The notes beneath the pieces are model-generated. The model was not told where the DNA came from. It did not search any database and was given only the letters and a program-made list of their open reading frames with translations. From positions 1-64,000 of the forward strand of contig NZ_FRCQ01000032.1 of the NCBI RefSeq assembly GCF_900142965.1: a stretch of DNA of 64,000 bases. The letters are read 5' to 3'. This document shows positions 1 through 11,955 of this stretch, one piece after another (within the stretch, counting starts at the first letter, position 1; each line of letters begins with the position of its first letter). Both the position numbers and the translations under genes were made by a program. This DNA is from Rhizobacter sp. OV335 (lineage in GTDB: Bacteria; Pseudomonadota; Gammaproteobacteria; Burkholderiales; Burkholderiaceae_C).

Positions 1-10
1 GGGGCGCCGG

Positions 11-134
11 AGCTGGCTGGTTTCATGGCCCGCGTGCGCAGCACGCTTCGTGAACTGACTGTCGCCGACTGTTTGACCACAACGAACGAAGTGAGTGACG
101 GGAGTTTCGGCGACGGGCCATGAAGCCAGTCAGC
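11..134. repeat. Imperfect long inverted repeat, gene-free left edge
   Basis: Bases 11-31 and 114-134 are inverted copies of each other with two mismatches over 21 bases, separated by about 80 bases that contain a smaller palindromic stretch (CGTGCGCAGCACG). No convincing gene is seen in bases 1-221. The shape fits a small non-coding mobile repeat, but the family is not recognised and the left end of the window may truncate its context. Confidence 0.5.
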
Positions 135-221
135 GGAGGGAAGTCTTCGCCCCGCAAGGGGCGAAGACCGGCCCGTCCGGCGAGCCACGGACTCCCCGTC
201 AGCGCCTTTGCAGCGCCGACC

Positions 222-1412
222 TCAGCGAACACCCCAGCCAAAGAAGCGCGCCACTTCCTCGCGCCGCTTCAAGGTATCGGCAACCCCCAACGCGACCAGC
301 TCCCGCGTGTACGGTGCCTCGAACAGCAGGTAGCTCGCCAACGCCGCGCCGCGCGTGTCGGTACCTCGCCCCGAGACCCCCACGCCGCGCAGCAGCGCGC
401 GCACCGGTGCCGGCAGGCTCGCCAGGTGCTTGGCCGCAAGGTCATCCAGCCGCTCGCTCGGCGCGATCACCAGCACGTCGATCGGCCGCAGGCTGGTGCG
501 CGCGAGCGCTTCGGGCGGCAGCAGCGACAGCGTGTTGTTGACCCGCTGCAGCCGCTCCACGTCCACCGCCAGCGCATCGAGAAAGATGTTCGACAGCGCA
601 TGGCCCGCGATCTGCGCGATGTTCGGATAGTCGCCGTTCACCTGCCGACGCCCCGGCGGCTCGTGCATGCGGCCGGCGCCCACCACCAGGATGCGGCTCG
701 CGCCCAGGTGCACCGCCGGCGAGATCGGCGCCGATTGCCGCATCGAGCCGTCGCCGAAGTACTCGACCATGCCGTCGAAGTTCAACGGCACGGCCGGGAA
801 CACGAACGGGATCGCGGCCGAGGCCAGCAGGTGCGGCACCGTGATCTCGTCGCGCACCGCGACGCGCTGCGAGCGCGTCCACGGCACGATGTCCTGCACC
901 GAGTCGTAGAAGGTCACGTGCGTGCCCGAGCTGTAGCTCGACGCAGTGACCGCCAGCGCCTGCAGGTGGCCGGCGCCCATCAGCTCGCGCAGCCGGCCCA
1001 CCGACACCATCTGCTTCAGCAGCGCCTCCAGCGGCGAGTTGTCGAGCAGCGAGCGCGGGCGCGCACGGCGCCAGCGCGCGATCACCCAGCCGATCGACAT
1101 CATCGTCAGCCAGCGCGCGCCGGTGCGGATCACGCCGAACGAGTCGGAGCGGTACACCTGCTCGGCGCGGAAGTTCTCCCACACCTCGCACAGCGCCGCG
1201 ACGGCCGCGTCGAAGTCGTCGCAATGGCTGGCCAGCGCGGCCGCATTGATCGCGCCGGCCGAGGTGCCGGTGATCACGGGAAAGGGATTGCTGCGGTCGT
1301 CGGGCGAGACCTCGCGGCGGATCTGCGCGAGGGCCTTCAGGACGCCGACCTGGTAGGCGGCACGGGCCCCGCCTCCGGTGAGGATCAGGCCCGTGGTGGG
1401 TGGTGTCGGCAT
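222..1412 (-). CDS. Patatin-like phospholipase family protein
   Basis: Predicted serine acyl hydrolase of 396 residues that would cleave acyl esters of phospholipids. The patatin signature is complete. The oxyanion-hole motif GGGARAAYQVG is at residues 13-23, the nucleophile elbow GTSAG at 49-53 puts the catalytic serine at 51, and the catalytic aspartate of the DG motif is near residue 221 (GDGSMRQ). There is no signal peptide, so a cytoplasmic or inner-membrane-facing enzyme is likely. The ATG at 1412 places the GGG motif at the usual distance from the N-terminus. The gene stands alone, and its substrate cannot be told from sequence. Confidence 0.9.
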   Translation of the reverse strand: MPTPPTTGLILTGGGARAAYQVGVLKALAQIRREVSPDDRSNPFPVITGTSAGAINAAALASHCDDFDAAVAALCEVWENFRAEQVYRSDSFGVIRTGARWLTMMSIGWVIARWRRARPRSLLDNSPLEALLKQMVSVGRLRELMGAGHLQALAVTASSYSSGTHVTFYDSVQDIVPWTRSQRVAVRDEITVPHLLASAAIPFVFPAVPLNFDGMVEYFGDGSMRQSAPISPAVHLGASRILVVGAGRMHEPPGRRQVNGDYPNIAQIAGHALSNIFLDALAVDVERLQRVNNTLSLLPPEALARTSLRPIDVLVIAPSERLDDLAAKHLASLPAPVRALLRGVGVSGRGTDTRGAALASYLLFEAPYTRELVALGVADTLKRREEVARFFGWGVR

Positions 1413-1486
1413 GGGGCCTGAGTGTAGTCAGGCCACACGCCCCGGCGGATCGGGTTCAGCCCGAAGCGGCCGGCCTCACATCGATC

Positions 1487-1933
1487 TCAACGACCCCGAT
1501 GGTCGTCGCGGTCGTGGTCGTCGTGCTTGTCATGCTTGTCGTGCCCGCGGCCATGGCCACGGCCACGGTCGTCGTGGCGGTCATGATCGTGGTCATGCTC
1601 GTGCTCGCGGCGCCAGTGGTCCTGGTACCAGTCCTCGCGCACGAAGTAGACCGGCTGGCCGCAGGCCGCGTACTGGCCGCAGTAGCGGCCCCAGTTCTTC
1701 TGGTGGCCCGGGGGCACGCGCAGGTAGATCGGACGGCGCTCCACCACCACGGCCGGCGGCTGCTGGATGATGATCGGCTGCGGGTTGATGACGATCGGCG
1801 GCGGCGCATTGCCGATGTCGATGCGGCCGTAGACGCCAGGCTGGTTGACGCTGACCGACACGCCGACGTTGGGTCCCGCGAACGAGGACACACCGGCAAC
1901 GGCCAGTGCGATGAGGGTGATGGCTTGTTTCAT
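1487..1933 (-). CDS. Secreted protein with His/Asp/Arg-rich tail
   Basis: Hypothetical exported protein of 148 residues. The N-terminus MKQAITLIALAVAGVSSFAG is a typical Sec signal peptide. The start at 1933 was preferred to upstream in-frame codons because AGGAG lies about six bases before it. The middle part is rich in Pro, Val and Ile (PPPIVINPQPIIIQQPP) and carries a short Cys pair (RYCGQYAACGQP). The last 40 or so residues are almost entirely His, Asp, Arg, Lys and Gly. Such tails bind divalent metal ions such as Ni, Zn or Cu in other proteins, so periplasmic metal binding or buffering is a reasonable inference. No family was recognised. Confidence 0.75.
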   Translation of the reverse strand: MKQAITLIALAVAGVSSFAGPNVGVSVSVNQPGVYGRIDIGNAPPPIVINPQPIIIQQPPAVVVERRPIYLRVPPGHQKNWGRYCGQYAACGQPVYFVREDWYQDHWRREHEHDHDHDRHDDRGRGHGRGHDKHDKHDDHDRDDHRGR

Positions 1934-2053
1934 GAACATCTCCTGCGAGTGACTTCTCGCTGATGATGACTTCAAAACGTTTCTGCAGCGTTCAGTGCCG
2001 ACTCACGAACAGTCAACTGGTGACCATTCGTAACCAGATGCTCGCAAGCAGAG

Positions 2054-5557
<3,504 letters not shown>

Positions 5558-5609
5558 CCGGGCATTCTAGGGAGCGTGGGCTCCGTAAAATGCCGGGCTT
5601 CGCACGAAT

Positions 5610-6350
5610 ATGAAACCCATCCTCAACATCTCTGCCTACCTGTTCGTGACCCTGACGGACACGCAGGCGCTGCGCGAGAGCATTCGCTCACAAGCGGCCG
5701 CACACCACCTGAAGGGCACGGTGCTGCTCGCCGAGGAGGGCATCAACCTGTTCCTGGCCGGCGCGCCCGACGCGGTGCGCGGCTTCGTGGCCTGGCTGCG
5801 CCGCGATGCGCGCTTCGCGGCGCTGGCGCCGAAGGAGAGCCTGTCGGATGCGGTGCCCTTCGGCAAGCTGCTGGTGAAGGTCAAGCCCGAGATCATCCGC
5901 ATGAACCACCCGCAGTTCCGGCCCGAGGCGGGGCGCGCGCCGGCCGTCGACGCGCAGACCCTGTCGCGCTGGCTCGATGCCGGCCACGACGATGCCGGCC
6001 GCGAGGTCGTGATGCTCGACACCCGCAACGCCTTCGAGGTCGACCACGGCCGCTTCGAGAACGCGCTCGACTGGCGCATCGAGAAGTTCACCGAGTTCCC
6101 GCAGGCGCTGCGCGACCATGCTGCCGAACTACACGGCAAGACGGTGGTGAGCTACTGCACCGGCGGCATCCGCTGCGAGAAGGCGGCGCTGTTCATGGCC
6201 GAGGCCGGCGTGCAGAACGTGCTGCAGCTCGAGGGCGGCATCCTGAAGTACTTCGAAGACGCCGGCGGCAAGCACTTCGACGGCCACTGTTTCGTGTTCG
6301 ACGAAAGGGAATCCGTCGACGCGGCGCTGCTGCCGACGAGATCGGTGTAA
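5610..6350 (+). CDS. trhO: tRNA uridine(34) hydroxylase, rhodanese family
   Basis: TrhO (YceA) of 246 residues, which hydroxylates uridine 34 in the tRNA wobble position as a step towards 5-carboxymethoxyuridine-type modifications. The N-terminal part (NISAYLFVTLTD, then GTVLLAEEGINLFLAG) is the acylphosphatase-like domain characteristic of the family. The C-terminal rhodanese domain has the active-site loop YCTGGIRCEKA with the cysteine at residue 183. The protein ends soon after the rhodanese domain and lacks the longer Cys-rich tail of some members; many betaproteobacterial copies are similarly short. The egtB-like gene follows 45 bases downstream on the same strand. Confidence 0.92.
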   Translation: MKPILNISAYLFVTLTDTQALRESIRSQAAAHHLKGTVLLAEEGINLFLAGAPDAVRGFVAWLRRDARFAALAPKESLSDAVPFGKLLVKVKPEIIRMNHPQFRPEAGRAPAVDAQTLSRWLDAGHDDAGREVVMLDTRNAFEVDHGRFENALDWRIEKFTEFPQALRDHAAELHGKTVVSYCTGGIRCEKAALFMAEAGVQNVLQLEGGILKYFEDAGGKHFDGHCFVFDERESVDAALLPTRSV

Positions 6351-6395
6351 GGTGCCGCGGATCGGCGCGACGAAGGCGCCACGCAGGAGACACCG

Positions 6396-7703
6396 ATGCA
6401 GTCCCACAGCCTGCCCCGCAGCGGCAACCTTCCCCTCCAGCCGAACAGTCCGCTCGGCAATCGGTATGCCCAGGTCCGCGAGACCAGTCTCGCGCTGGCC
6501 GCGCCGCTGTCGCCCGAAGACTGCCAGGTGCAGTCGATGCCCGACGCGAGCCCGACCAAATGGCACCTGGCGCACGTCACCTGGTTCTTCGAGACCTTCC
6601 TGCTGGAGCGCTTCGAGCGCGATTTCCAGCCGCACGACGCGCGCTTCCGCGTGCTCTACAACAGCTACTACAACGGCATCGGCGACCAGTACCCGCGGGC
6701 GAAGCGCGGGCTGGTGACGCGGCCGGCGCTGGCCGACGTGCTGCGCTACCGCGCCGATGTCGATGCGCGCATGCAGGCGCTGCTCGCGCAGCGGGCCGGC
6801 GATGCCGAACTGGCGGCGCTGGTCACGCTCGGGCTGCACCACGAGCAGCAGCACCAGGAGCTGCTGCTGACCGACATCAAGCACGCGCTGTCGTTCAGCC
6901 CCAACCACCCCGGCTATGGCAAGCGCTGGCCGATCAGCGCGGTGCAGCCGCAGGCGCTGCGCTGGTTCGGCTACGACGGCGGGCTGTTCGAGCTGGGCCA
7001 CGACCCCGAGCGCGATGGCGCGTTCTGCTTCGACAACGAGACGCCGCGGCACCGCACATTCATCGCGCCGTTCGAGCTGGCCTCGCGGCCGGTGAGCCAT
7101 GGCGAATGGATGGCCTTCATCGACGACGGCGGCTACCGGCGGCCGGAGCTGTGGCTGTCGCTCGGCTGGGACTGGGTGCGCAACGGCGGCCATCAGGCAC
7201 CGCTGTACTGGCGGCGCGATGACGACGCATGGTTCACGCACACGCTGCATGGCGAGATGGCCGTCGACCCGCACACGCCGGCCTGCCACCTGAGCTACTT
7301 CGAGGCCGACGCCTATGCGCGCTGGGCCGGCGCGCGGCTGCCGACCGAGGCCGAATGGGAATGCGCCGCGCGGCAGGCCCGGCCGCAGGCGCGGGCCAAT
7401 TTCGCCGACAGCGGCGCCTTCCACCCGATGCCGGTCGCCGATGCGCCGACCGATGCGCCCTCGCAGCTGTTCGGCGACGTCTGGGAATGGACGCAATCGA
7501 GCTACCTGCCCTACCCCGGCTACAAGGTGTTGCCCGGCGCGGTCGGCGAGTACAACGGCAAGTTCATGAGCCAGCAGATGGTGCTGCGCGGCGGCTCGTG
7601 CGCCACGCCGGCCGGGCATGCGCGGGCCAGCTACCGGAATTTCTTTCCGCCGGAGGTGCAGTGGCAGTTCAGCGGGCTGCGGCTGGCGCGGGACCGGGGC
7701 TGA
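6396..7703 (+). CDS. egtB: EgtB-like sulfoxide synthase (DinB-FGE fusion)
   Basis: Protein of 435 residues with the EgtB architecture: an N-terminal DinB-like domain and a C-terminal formylglycine-generating-enzyme-like fold. Iron ligands are visible as a His in KWHLAHVTWFFE near residue 57 and the HX3HXE motif HHEQQHQE around residues 148-155. The FGE part contains GARLPTEAEWECAARQ, DVWEWTQSSY and a terminal VLRGGSCATPAGHARASYRNF. EgtB joins cysteine or gamma-glutamylcysteine to hercynine in ergothioneine synthesis. The partner methyltransferase EgtD is not adjacent, so the closely related selenoneine synthase SenA is an alternative, although senB and senC are not adjacent either. Confidence 0.88.
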   Translation: MQSHSLPRSGNLPLQPNSPLGNRYAQVRETSLALAAPLSPEDCQVQSMPDASPTKWHLAHVTWFFETFLLERFERDFQPHDARFRVLYNSYYNGIGDQYPRAKRGLVTRPALADVLRYRADVDARMQALLAQRAGDAELAALVTLGLHHEQQHQELLLTDIKHALSFSPNHPGYGKRWPISAVQPQALRWFGYDGGLFELGHDPERDGAFCFDNETPRHRTFIAPFELASRPVSHGEWMAFIDDGGYRRPELWLSLGWDWVRNGGHQAPLYWRRDDDAWFTHTLHGEMAVDPHTPACHLSYFEADAYARWAGARLPTEAEWECAARQARPQARANFADSGAFHPMPVADAPTDAPSQLFGDVWEWTQSSYLPYPGYKVLPGAVGEYNGKFMSQQMVLRGGSCATPAGHARASYRNFFPPEVQWQFSGLRLARDRG

Positions 7704-7793
7704 TGCGGGTCAATTGAACCGGCGACGGAACGGCTTCGGCCGTGGCGTTACCAAGTGCTCGCGCCAGGTGGATCTGGCTGCGGGAGCCAGAGC

Positions 7794-8555
7794 ATGAACG
7801 TGGGACCGTCGACAGGAAACAAGAGGGCGCGGGAGGAGGCTGTCCCGGTCGCGAGCCGCAAACCGGCGACGAAGAAGGCCCGCCTGGAGGCGAAGAAAAC
7901 CTGCGCCACCTTCCCTGACCTGAACACCAACGCAGGCCAGGACGCCTTCTTCAACATGGTCGGCGTCGAAGGCATCGAGCAATGCTTTCGTGAAGACCTG
8001 AAGACCGTGGAGCAGGTCTATTGGCAGAAGGTCGACGAGCACGCGGCCGCAGTCCCCATCTCCTTCGCCAATGCGAAGACCCGACCCATCGCGCCAGACG
8101 GCAACTGTGCCTTCAATTCGATCCTCGTCGCTGCCGAGGACCTGGGCGGTAGTGCGGCGGCCGGCTTTCCGCGCACATCGACCGAAATGCGCCAGCAGAT
8201 GGTGGCGCACGTCGAACGCGAATACGCGGCTTGGCGCGATACGCCGGCGAGCAATCTCCCGGACGAGAAGCAGTACCTCGCGGTCCTGCCGCGTGACGAC
8301 CACGAGCGCGGCCGGATGCTCGACCAGCTCGGCACGCCGGGCAGCTGGCACCACGAGATGGGCGACCTGTACGTGGCCATCGCCGCCGTCACGTTCAACG
8401 TGCGGATCGAGGTCATCACGCCGTACACCGACCACGAGCACCGGCTGGTGTTCGGGCCTGCTGATCCCGACCTGCCGCTGCTGGTGCTGCGCCGCAAGGA
8501 CGCGCACTACGAGCCGGTGATCAGGTGTTCAACACCGCCAGCACGTCCGACCTGA
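7794..8555 (+). CDS. OTU-like cysteine protease, candidate secreted effector
   Basis: Protein of 253 residues with the three landmarks of the OTU deubiquitinase fold. The catalytic-cysteine loop is APDGNCAFNSIL (D102, G103, N104, C105), then comes GSWHHEMGDLYVAIAA near residues 182-197, and the catalytic-histidine segment AHYEPV has its histidine at 238. OTU enzymes cut ubiquitin or related chains, which bacteria lack, so bacterial members are usually delivered into eukaryotic cells. The leader (residues 10-35) is strongly basic, with KRAR and RKPATKKARLEAKK, like a bipartite nuclear localisation signal. The ATG at 7794 has GGGAG seven bases upstream. The 3' end overlaps the convergent DUF599 gene by 35 bases. 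Activity and secretion are inference. Confidence 0.75.
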   Translation: MNVGPSTGNKRAREEAVPVASRKPATKKARLEAKKTCATFPDLNTNAGQDAFFNMVGVEGIEQCFREDLKTVEQVYWQKVDEHAAAVPISFANAKTRPIAPDGNCAFNSILVAAEDLGGSAAAGFPRTSTEMRQQMVAHVEREYAAWRDTPASNLPDEKQYLAVLPRDDHERGRMLDQLGTPGSWHHEMGDLYVAIAAVTFNVRIEVITPYTDHEHRLVFGPADPDLPLLVLRRKDAHYEPVIRCSTPPARPT

Positions 8556-9240
8556 ACTCGCGCTGGTACAGCACGTACACCACGCCGGCCGTCGCGAGCA
8601 TGAAGATCAGCGGCGAGAAGAACCAGGCCACCGCAGCGAACGACAGGTAGTACGCCCGCAGCCCGTCGTTGAAGGTCTCGGCCGCCATGCTGACCACGCC
8701 GCCCGCCTTCTTCGCGAACGCCTGCCGGCGCGCCTCGCCGTCCGCGCCCTGTTCGAGCAACTGCGTGGCCTCCGGCGCCGCGGCGATCAGCAGCGCGCCG
8801 AAGGTGTACTGCCGCATCGACCAGGTGAAGCGGAAGAACGCGTAGACGAAGATGCCGAGCAGCAACACCACCTTCAGGTCGAACACCAGCACCGAAGTGC
8901 GGGCCGCGAACGGCAGGTCGCGCACGATCTCGGTGGCCTTGTCGCTGGTGCCCAGCACGGCGAGCAGGCCGCCGATGATCAGGATGGTGGTCGACGCGAA
9001 GAAGGACGGGCTGGTCGACAGGTTCTGCAGCACGACGCCGTCGATCACGCGCACCTCGCGGTAGGTGGTCTGCAGCATCCATTCGCGCCGCACCCGGTTG
9101 GTCGACGCAAGGATCGACGGCTGCGTCAGCGCGCGGCGGTGCGCGAACCAGATGTAGCCGGCCCAGGCGCAGAAGAACGCCACCAGGGCCGCCCAGTCCG
9201 TCCAGGGCAGCACCGCCACGAGCTTCAGGATGATGTCCAT
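8521..9240 (-). CDS. DUF599 family membrane protein
   Basis: Inner-membrane protein of 239 residues with about four hydrophobic segments: one near the N-terminus (DWAALVAFFCAWAGYIWF), one at ASTTILIIGGLLAVLG, one at VVLLLGIFVYAFFRF and one close to the C-terminus. The charged cytoplasmic part around HRRALTQPS and NRVRREWM is typical of DUF599 proteins, whose function is unknown. It starts 18 bases after osmC ends and is the last gene of the pirin-doxX-osmC run. Confidence 0.85.
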   Translation of the reverse strand: MDIILKLVAVLPWTDWAALVAFFCAWAGYIWFAHRRALTQPSILASTNRVRREWMLQTTYREVRVIDGVVLQNLSTSPSFFASTTILIIGGLLAVLGTSDKATEIVRDLPFAARTSVLVFDLKVVLLLGIFVYAFFRFTWSMRQYTFGALLIAAAPEATQLLEQGADGEARRQAFAKKAGGVVSMAAETFNDGLRAYYLSFAAVAWFFSPLIFMLATAGVVYVLYQREFRSDVLAVLNT

Positions 9241-9258
9241 GGCGGCGACTGTAGCAAG

Positions 9259-9681
9259 CTAGACCATCGTGGTCTCGATGCGCGTCTGCCCTTCGAGCAC
9301 CCGGTGGATCGGGCATTTGCCGGCGATTTCGAGCAGCCGGGCGCGGTCGGCCTCGGCCAGGTCGCCGTCGATGTGGATGCGGCGCTGCATCTGGTAGCGC
9401 ACGCCGCCGTCGTCGCCACGCGTCTCGACATGGTCCACCTGCACGTGCAGCGAGCGCACCGCCAGCGCCTTGCGGCGGATGTAGAGCTCCAGCGTCAGCG
9501 TGGTGCAGGCGGCCAGCGCCGAGTCGAGCAGGTCGTGCGGGCTCGGCGCGGCGTCTGCACCGCCGAGCGTGCGGTCCAGGTCGGCGGCCCACGCATGGCG
9601 GCCATTGGTGAGTAACGTCAGCGCGCTGGCCGGTTGGTCAGCCGCGGCGGGCCGCCGATGCAGGTGGGCGTCGATGGTCAT
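9259..9681 (-). CDS. OsmC family peroxidase-like protein
   Basis: OsmC/Ohr superfamily protein of 140 residues. It has the two redox cysteines of the fold, one in DSALAACTTLTLELY near residue 60 and one in GKCPIHRVLEG near residue 124. OsmC-type proteins reduce organic hydroperoxides with a reactive cysteine pair. The start codon overlaps the doxX stop by one base (TGATG), so the two genes are translationally coupled. Together with pirin and DoxX this suggests an electrophile or peroxide response operon; the exact substrate cannot be assigned. Confidence 0.88.
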   Translation of the reverse strand: MTIDAHLHRRPAAADQPASALTLLTNGRHAWAADLDRTLGGADAAPSPHDLLDSALAACTTLTLELYIRRKALAVRSLHVQVDHVETRGDDGGVRYQMQRRIHIDGDLAEADRARLLEIAGKCPIHRVLEGQTRIETTMV

Positions 9682-10088
9682 CAGCGGCGCTTCGCATCCA
9701 GGCTCAGCGCGCCGGCGCCGAAGGCCACGATCGCGAGCAGGCCGCCGATCACCGAGACGTTCTTCATGAACATCAGGTTCTGCACCATCGCCTGGTCGGC
9801 CGGCACCGCCCAGAAGTTGTGGAAGATCACGGTCGCGGCCGCGGTGAACACCGCCAGCACGGCAGCCGCCCAGCGCGCGTTCCAGCCGACGATCAACGCG
9901 ATGCCGCCGACGATCTCGACCAGCAGCGCGATCACCGCGCCGACCTGCGGCAACGGCAGGCCCTTCGACGCGATGTAGCCCACCGTGCCCTCGAAGCCGG
10001 TCAGCTTGCTGAAGCCGGCCAGCACGAACATGAGAGCCAGCAGGATGCGCGCAGCCAGCGCGAGCGGGTTTTGAAGGCGTTCAAACAT
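9681..10088 (-). CDS. DoxX family membrane protein
   Basis: Small membrane protein of 135 residues with four hydrophobic helices. DoxX hallmarks are visible in the first helix (RILLALMFVLAGFSKLTGF) and in ALLVEIVGGIALIVGW. DoxX-family proteins are associated with redox and thiol stress and often sit beside pirin and OsmC genes, as here. It lies 30 bases downstream of pirin and overlaps osmC by one base. The precise biochemical role is not known. Confidence 0.9.
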   Translation of the reverse strand: MFERLQNPLALAARILLALMFVLAGFSKLTGFEGTVGYIASKGLPLPQVGAVIALLVEIVGGIALIVGWNARWAAAVLAVFTAAATVIFHNFWAVPADQAMVQNLMFMKNVSVIGGLLAIVAFGAGALSLDAKRR

Positions 10089-10118
10089 GATGGGTCGTCC
10101 TTGGTTGCGGTTGAGAAA

Positions 10119-10817
10119 TCACTGCAGATCGAAGACCAGCACTTCAGCATCGCGCCCGGCGCCGATCTGCAGCGCCGGTTCGTTGTCCAGCATCGCCGCG
10201 TCGCCCGCGGACAAGGCCTGGCCGTTCACCTCGACGCTGCCGCGCACTACGTGCACATAGGCCTTGCGGTTGGCCGGCAGCGCGAGCTCGGCGCGCTCGT
10301 CGCCGTCGAACAGCCCGGCATACAGCGTCGCATTGGCGTGCAGCTTCACCGAGTCCTCGCGGCCATCAGGGCTCGCGACCAGGCGCAGTGTGCCGCGCTT
10401 CTGCGCTTCGTCGAAGTGCTTCTGCTCGTAGCCCGGCTCGATGCCGCGCACGTTGGGCTCGATCCAGATCTGCAGGAAGTGCGTCGTGTCCGCTGCCGCG
10501 TGGTTGTATTCGCTGTGCTGGATGCCGCGGCCGGCGCTCATGCGCTGCACGTCGCCGGGCACGATCTGCGCGCCGTTGCCGATGCTGTCCTTGTGGCCGA
10601 GCGCGCCCGACAGCACGTACGACACGATCTCCATGTCGCGGTGGCCGTGCGTGCCGAAGCCGGTGCCGGGGGCGATGCGGTCTTCGTTGATCACGCGCAG
10701 GTTGCCGAAGCCCATGTGCTTCGGGTCGAAATAGTCGGCGAACGAGAAGCTGTGGAACGACTTCAGCCAGCCGTGGTCGGCGTAGCCACGTTCAGTCGAT
10801 TTGCGCAGGGTGAGCAT
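10119..10817 (-). CDS. Pirin family protein (YhhW-like)
   Basis: Bicupin of 232 residues. The N-terminal cupin has the pirin metal-site segments HSFSFADYFDP, FGTHGHRDMEIVSYVLSG and GRGIQHSEYNH, which supply the His and Glu ligands. The second cupin is degenerate, as is usual. E. coli YhhW degrades quercetin in vitro, while other pirins act as redox-sensing partners, so only the family is assigned. It is the first gene of the pirin-doxX-osmC-DUF599 run and is divergent from a LysR-type regulator, which probably controls it. Confidence 0.92.
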   Translation of the reverse strand: MLTLRKSTERGYADHGWLKSFHSFSFADYFDPKHMGFGNLRVINEDRIAPGTGFGTHGHRDMEIVSYVLSGALGHKDSIGNGAQIVPGDVQRMSAGRGIQHSEYNHAAADTTHFLQIWIEPNVRGIEPGYEQKHFDEAQKRGTLRLVASPDGREDSVKLHANATLYAGLFDGDERAELALPANRKAYVHVVRGSVEVNGQALSAGDAAMLDNEPALQIGAGRDAEVLVFDLQ

Positions 10818-10901
10818 GTCGTGTCCTTTCGGTGGTGATCTCTCGGGTGTGAAGAGACTGTAGGCGCCGCCCCCCGGCCCATCACGGGCTGCGCGTTGAA
10901 G

Positions 10902-10924
10902 CGTTCATTCAAATAAGATGAACG
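10902..10924. promoter_or_regulatory. Putative LysR-type operator
   Basis: CGTTCAT (10902-10908) and ATGAACG (10918-10924) form a perfect 7-bp inverted repeat with a 9-base A/T-rich spacer. The site lies in the divergent region between the pirin operon and the LysR gene, 20 bases before the LysR start. Size and T-N11-A symmetry match LysR-type operators, so binding by the adjacent regulator is inferred. Confidence 0.6.
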
Positions 10925-10943
10925 AAACTCCGACGTCCCCGCC

Positions 10944-11951
10944 ATGACCAGTCCCCGCAACGTCCTGACCCCCGAAGCGCTCGCGATGATGGACGTCATC
11001 GCCCGCACCGGCAGCTTTGCCGCGGCGGCCCGCGAGCTGGGCAAGGTGCCATCGGCGCTGACCTACAACGTGCGCCAGCTCGAGGACGCGCTCGACGTGC
11101 TGCTGTTCGACCGCCGCTCGCGCCAGGCCAAGCTGACGGCCGCCGGCGAGGAGCTGCTGCACGAGGGCCGCCGCCTGCTGGAGGAGATGGATGCGGTGGC
11201 CAACCGCGTCAAGCGCGTCGCGACCGGCTGGGAGACGCAGCTGACGGTCGCGGTCGACGGCATCATGTCGCGTGCCACGCTGTTCGAGCTGTGCGAGGCC
11301 TTCTATGCGCTGAGCCCCGAGAGCCCGGGCGCCACCAGCGGCGGGCCGGGCACGCGGCTGCGGCTGCGCACCGAGGTGCTGGCCGGCACCTGGGAGGCAC
11401 TGGTCAGCGGGCAGGCCGACCTGGCGATCGGCGTCGGCGTGGACCGCACGATGCCGCCCGGCATCCAGATGCAGCCGCTGGGCAGCATCGACTTCGTGTT
11501 CGCGATCGCGCCGCACCATCCGCTGGCCCACGCCGAGGGTGTGCTGAGCGATGCCGACCTGATCCACCACCGCGCGGTGGCGGTCGCCGATTCGGCGCAG
11601 CGCATGGCGCCGCTGACGGTGAACCTGCTGCCCGGGCAGGACGTGCTGACCGTCGCGACGATGCAGAACAAGATCGAGGCGCAGCTGCGCTGCCTGGGCT
11701 GCGGGTTCCTGCCCGAACCGCTGGTGCGCGAGCACATCGCCGCCGGCCGGCTGGTCGTCAAGGCGGTGCAGCGGCCGACGCAGGTCGCGCGCCTGGGCTA
11801 CGCCTGGCGCAGCGTGCCGGCCGGCAGCGCGACGCGCAAGCCGCAGCTGGGGCTGGCGCTGCGCTGGTGGCTGTCGCAGCTGGAGAGCCCGGCCACGCGC
11901 AGCGCGCTGATCGAGCGGCACAGCGGGCTGCTGCCGCTCGGAGGCGCCTGA
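10944..11951 (+). CDS. LysR family transcriptional regulator
   Basis: LTTR of 335 residues. The N-terminal winged helix-turn-helix spans about residues 8-65 ([22 protein letters not shown], shown here only as a label for the helix pair; then [16 protein letters not shown] and LFDRRSR). A linker helix and a periplasmic-binding-like effector domain follow. It is divergent from pirin-doxX-osmC-DUF599 with a perfect palindrome between them, so it probably regulates that operon and itself. A likely inducer is an electrophile or peroxide, but this is inference from gene content. gluQ starts five bases after its stop. Confidence 0.92.
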   Translation: MTSPRNVLTPEALAMMDVIARTGSFAAAARELGKVPSALTYNVRQLEDALDVLLFDRRSRQAKLTAAGEELLHEGRRLLEEMDAVANRVKRVATGWETQLTVAVDGIMSRATLFELCEAFYALSPESPGATSGGPGTRLRLRTEVLAGTWEALVSGQADLAIGVGVDRTMPPGIQMQPLGSIDFVFAIAPHHPLAHAEGVLSDADLIHHRAVAVADSAQRMAPLTVNLLPGQDVLTVATMQNKIEAQLRCLGCGFLPEPLVREHIAAGRLVVKAVQRPTQVARLGYAWRSVPAGSATRKPQLGLALRWWLSQLESPATRSALIERHSGLLPLGGA

Positions 11952-11955
11952 GCGC

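Noticed and set aside
23-241. Short frame at the left edge
   Set aside because: It falls on the 11-134 inverted repeat and has no ribosome-binding site or conserved look.
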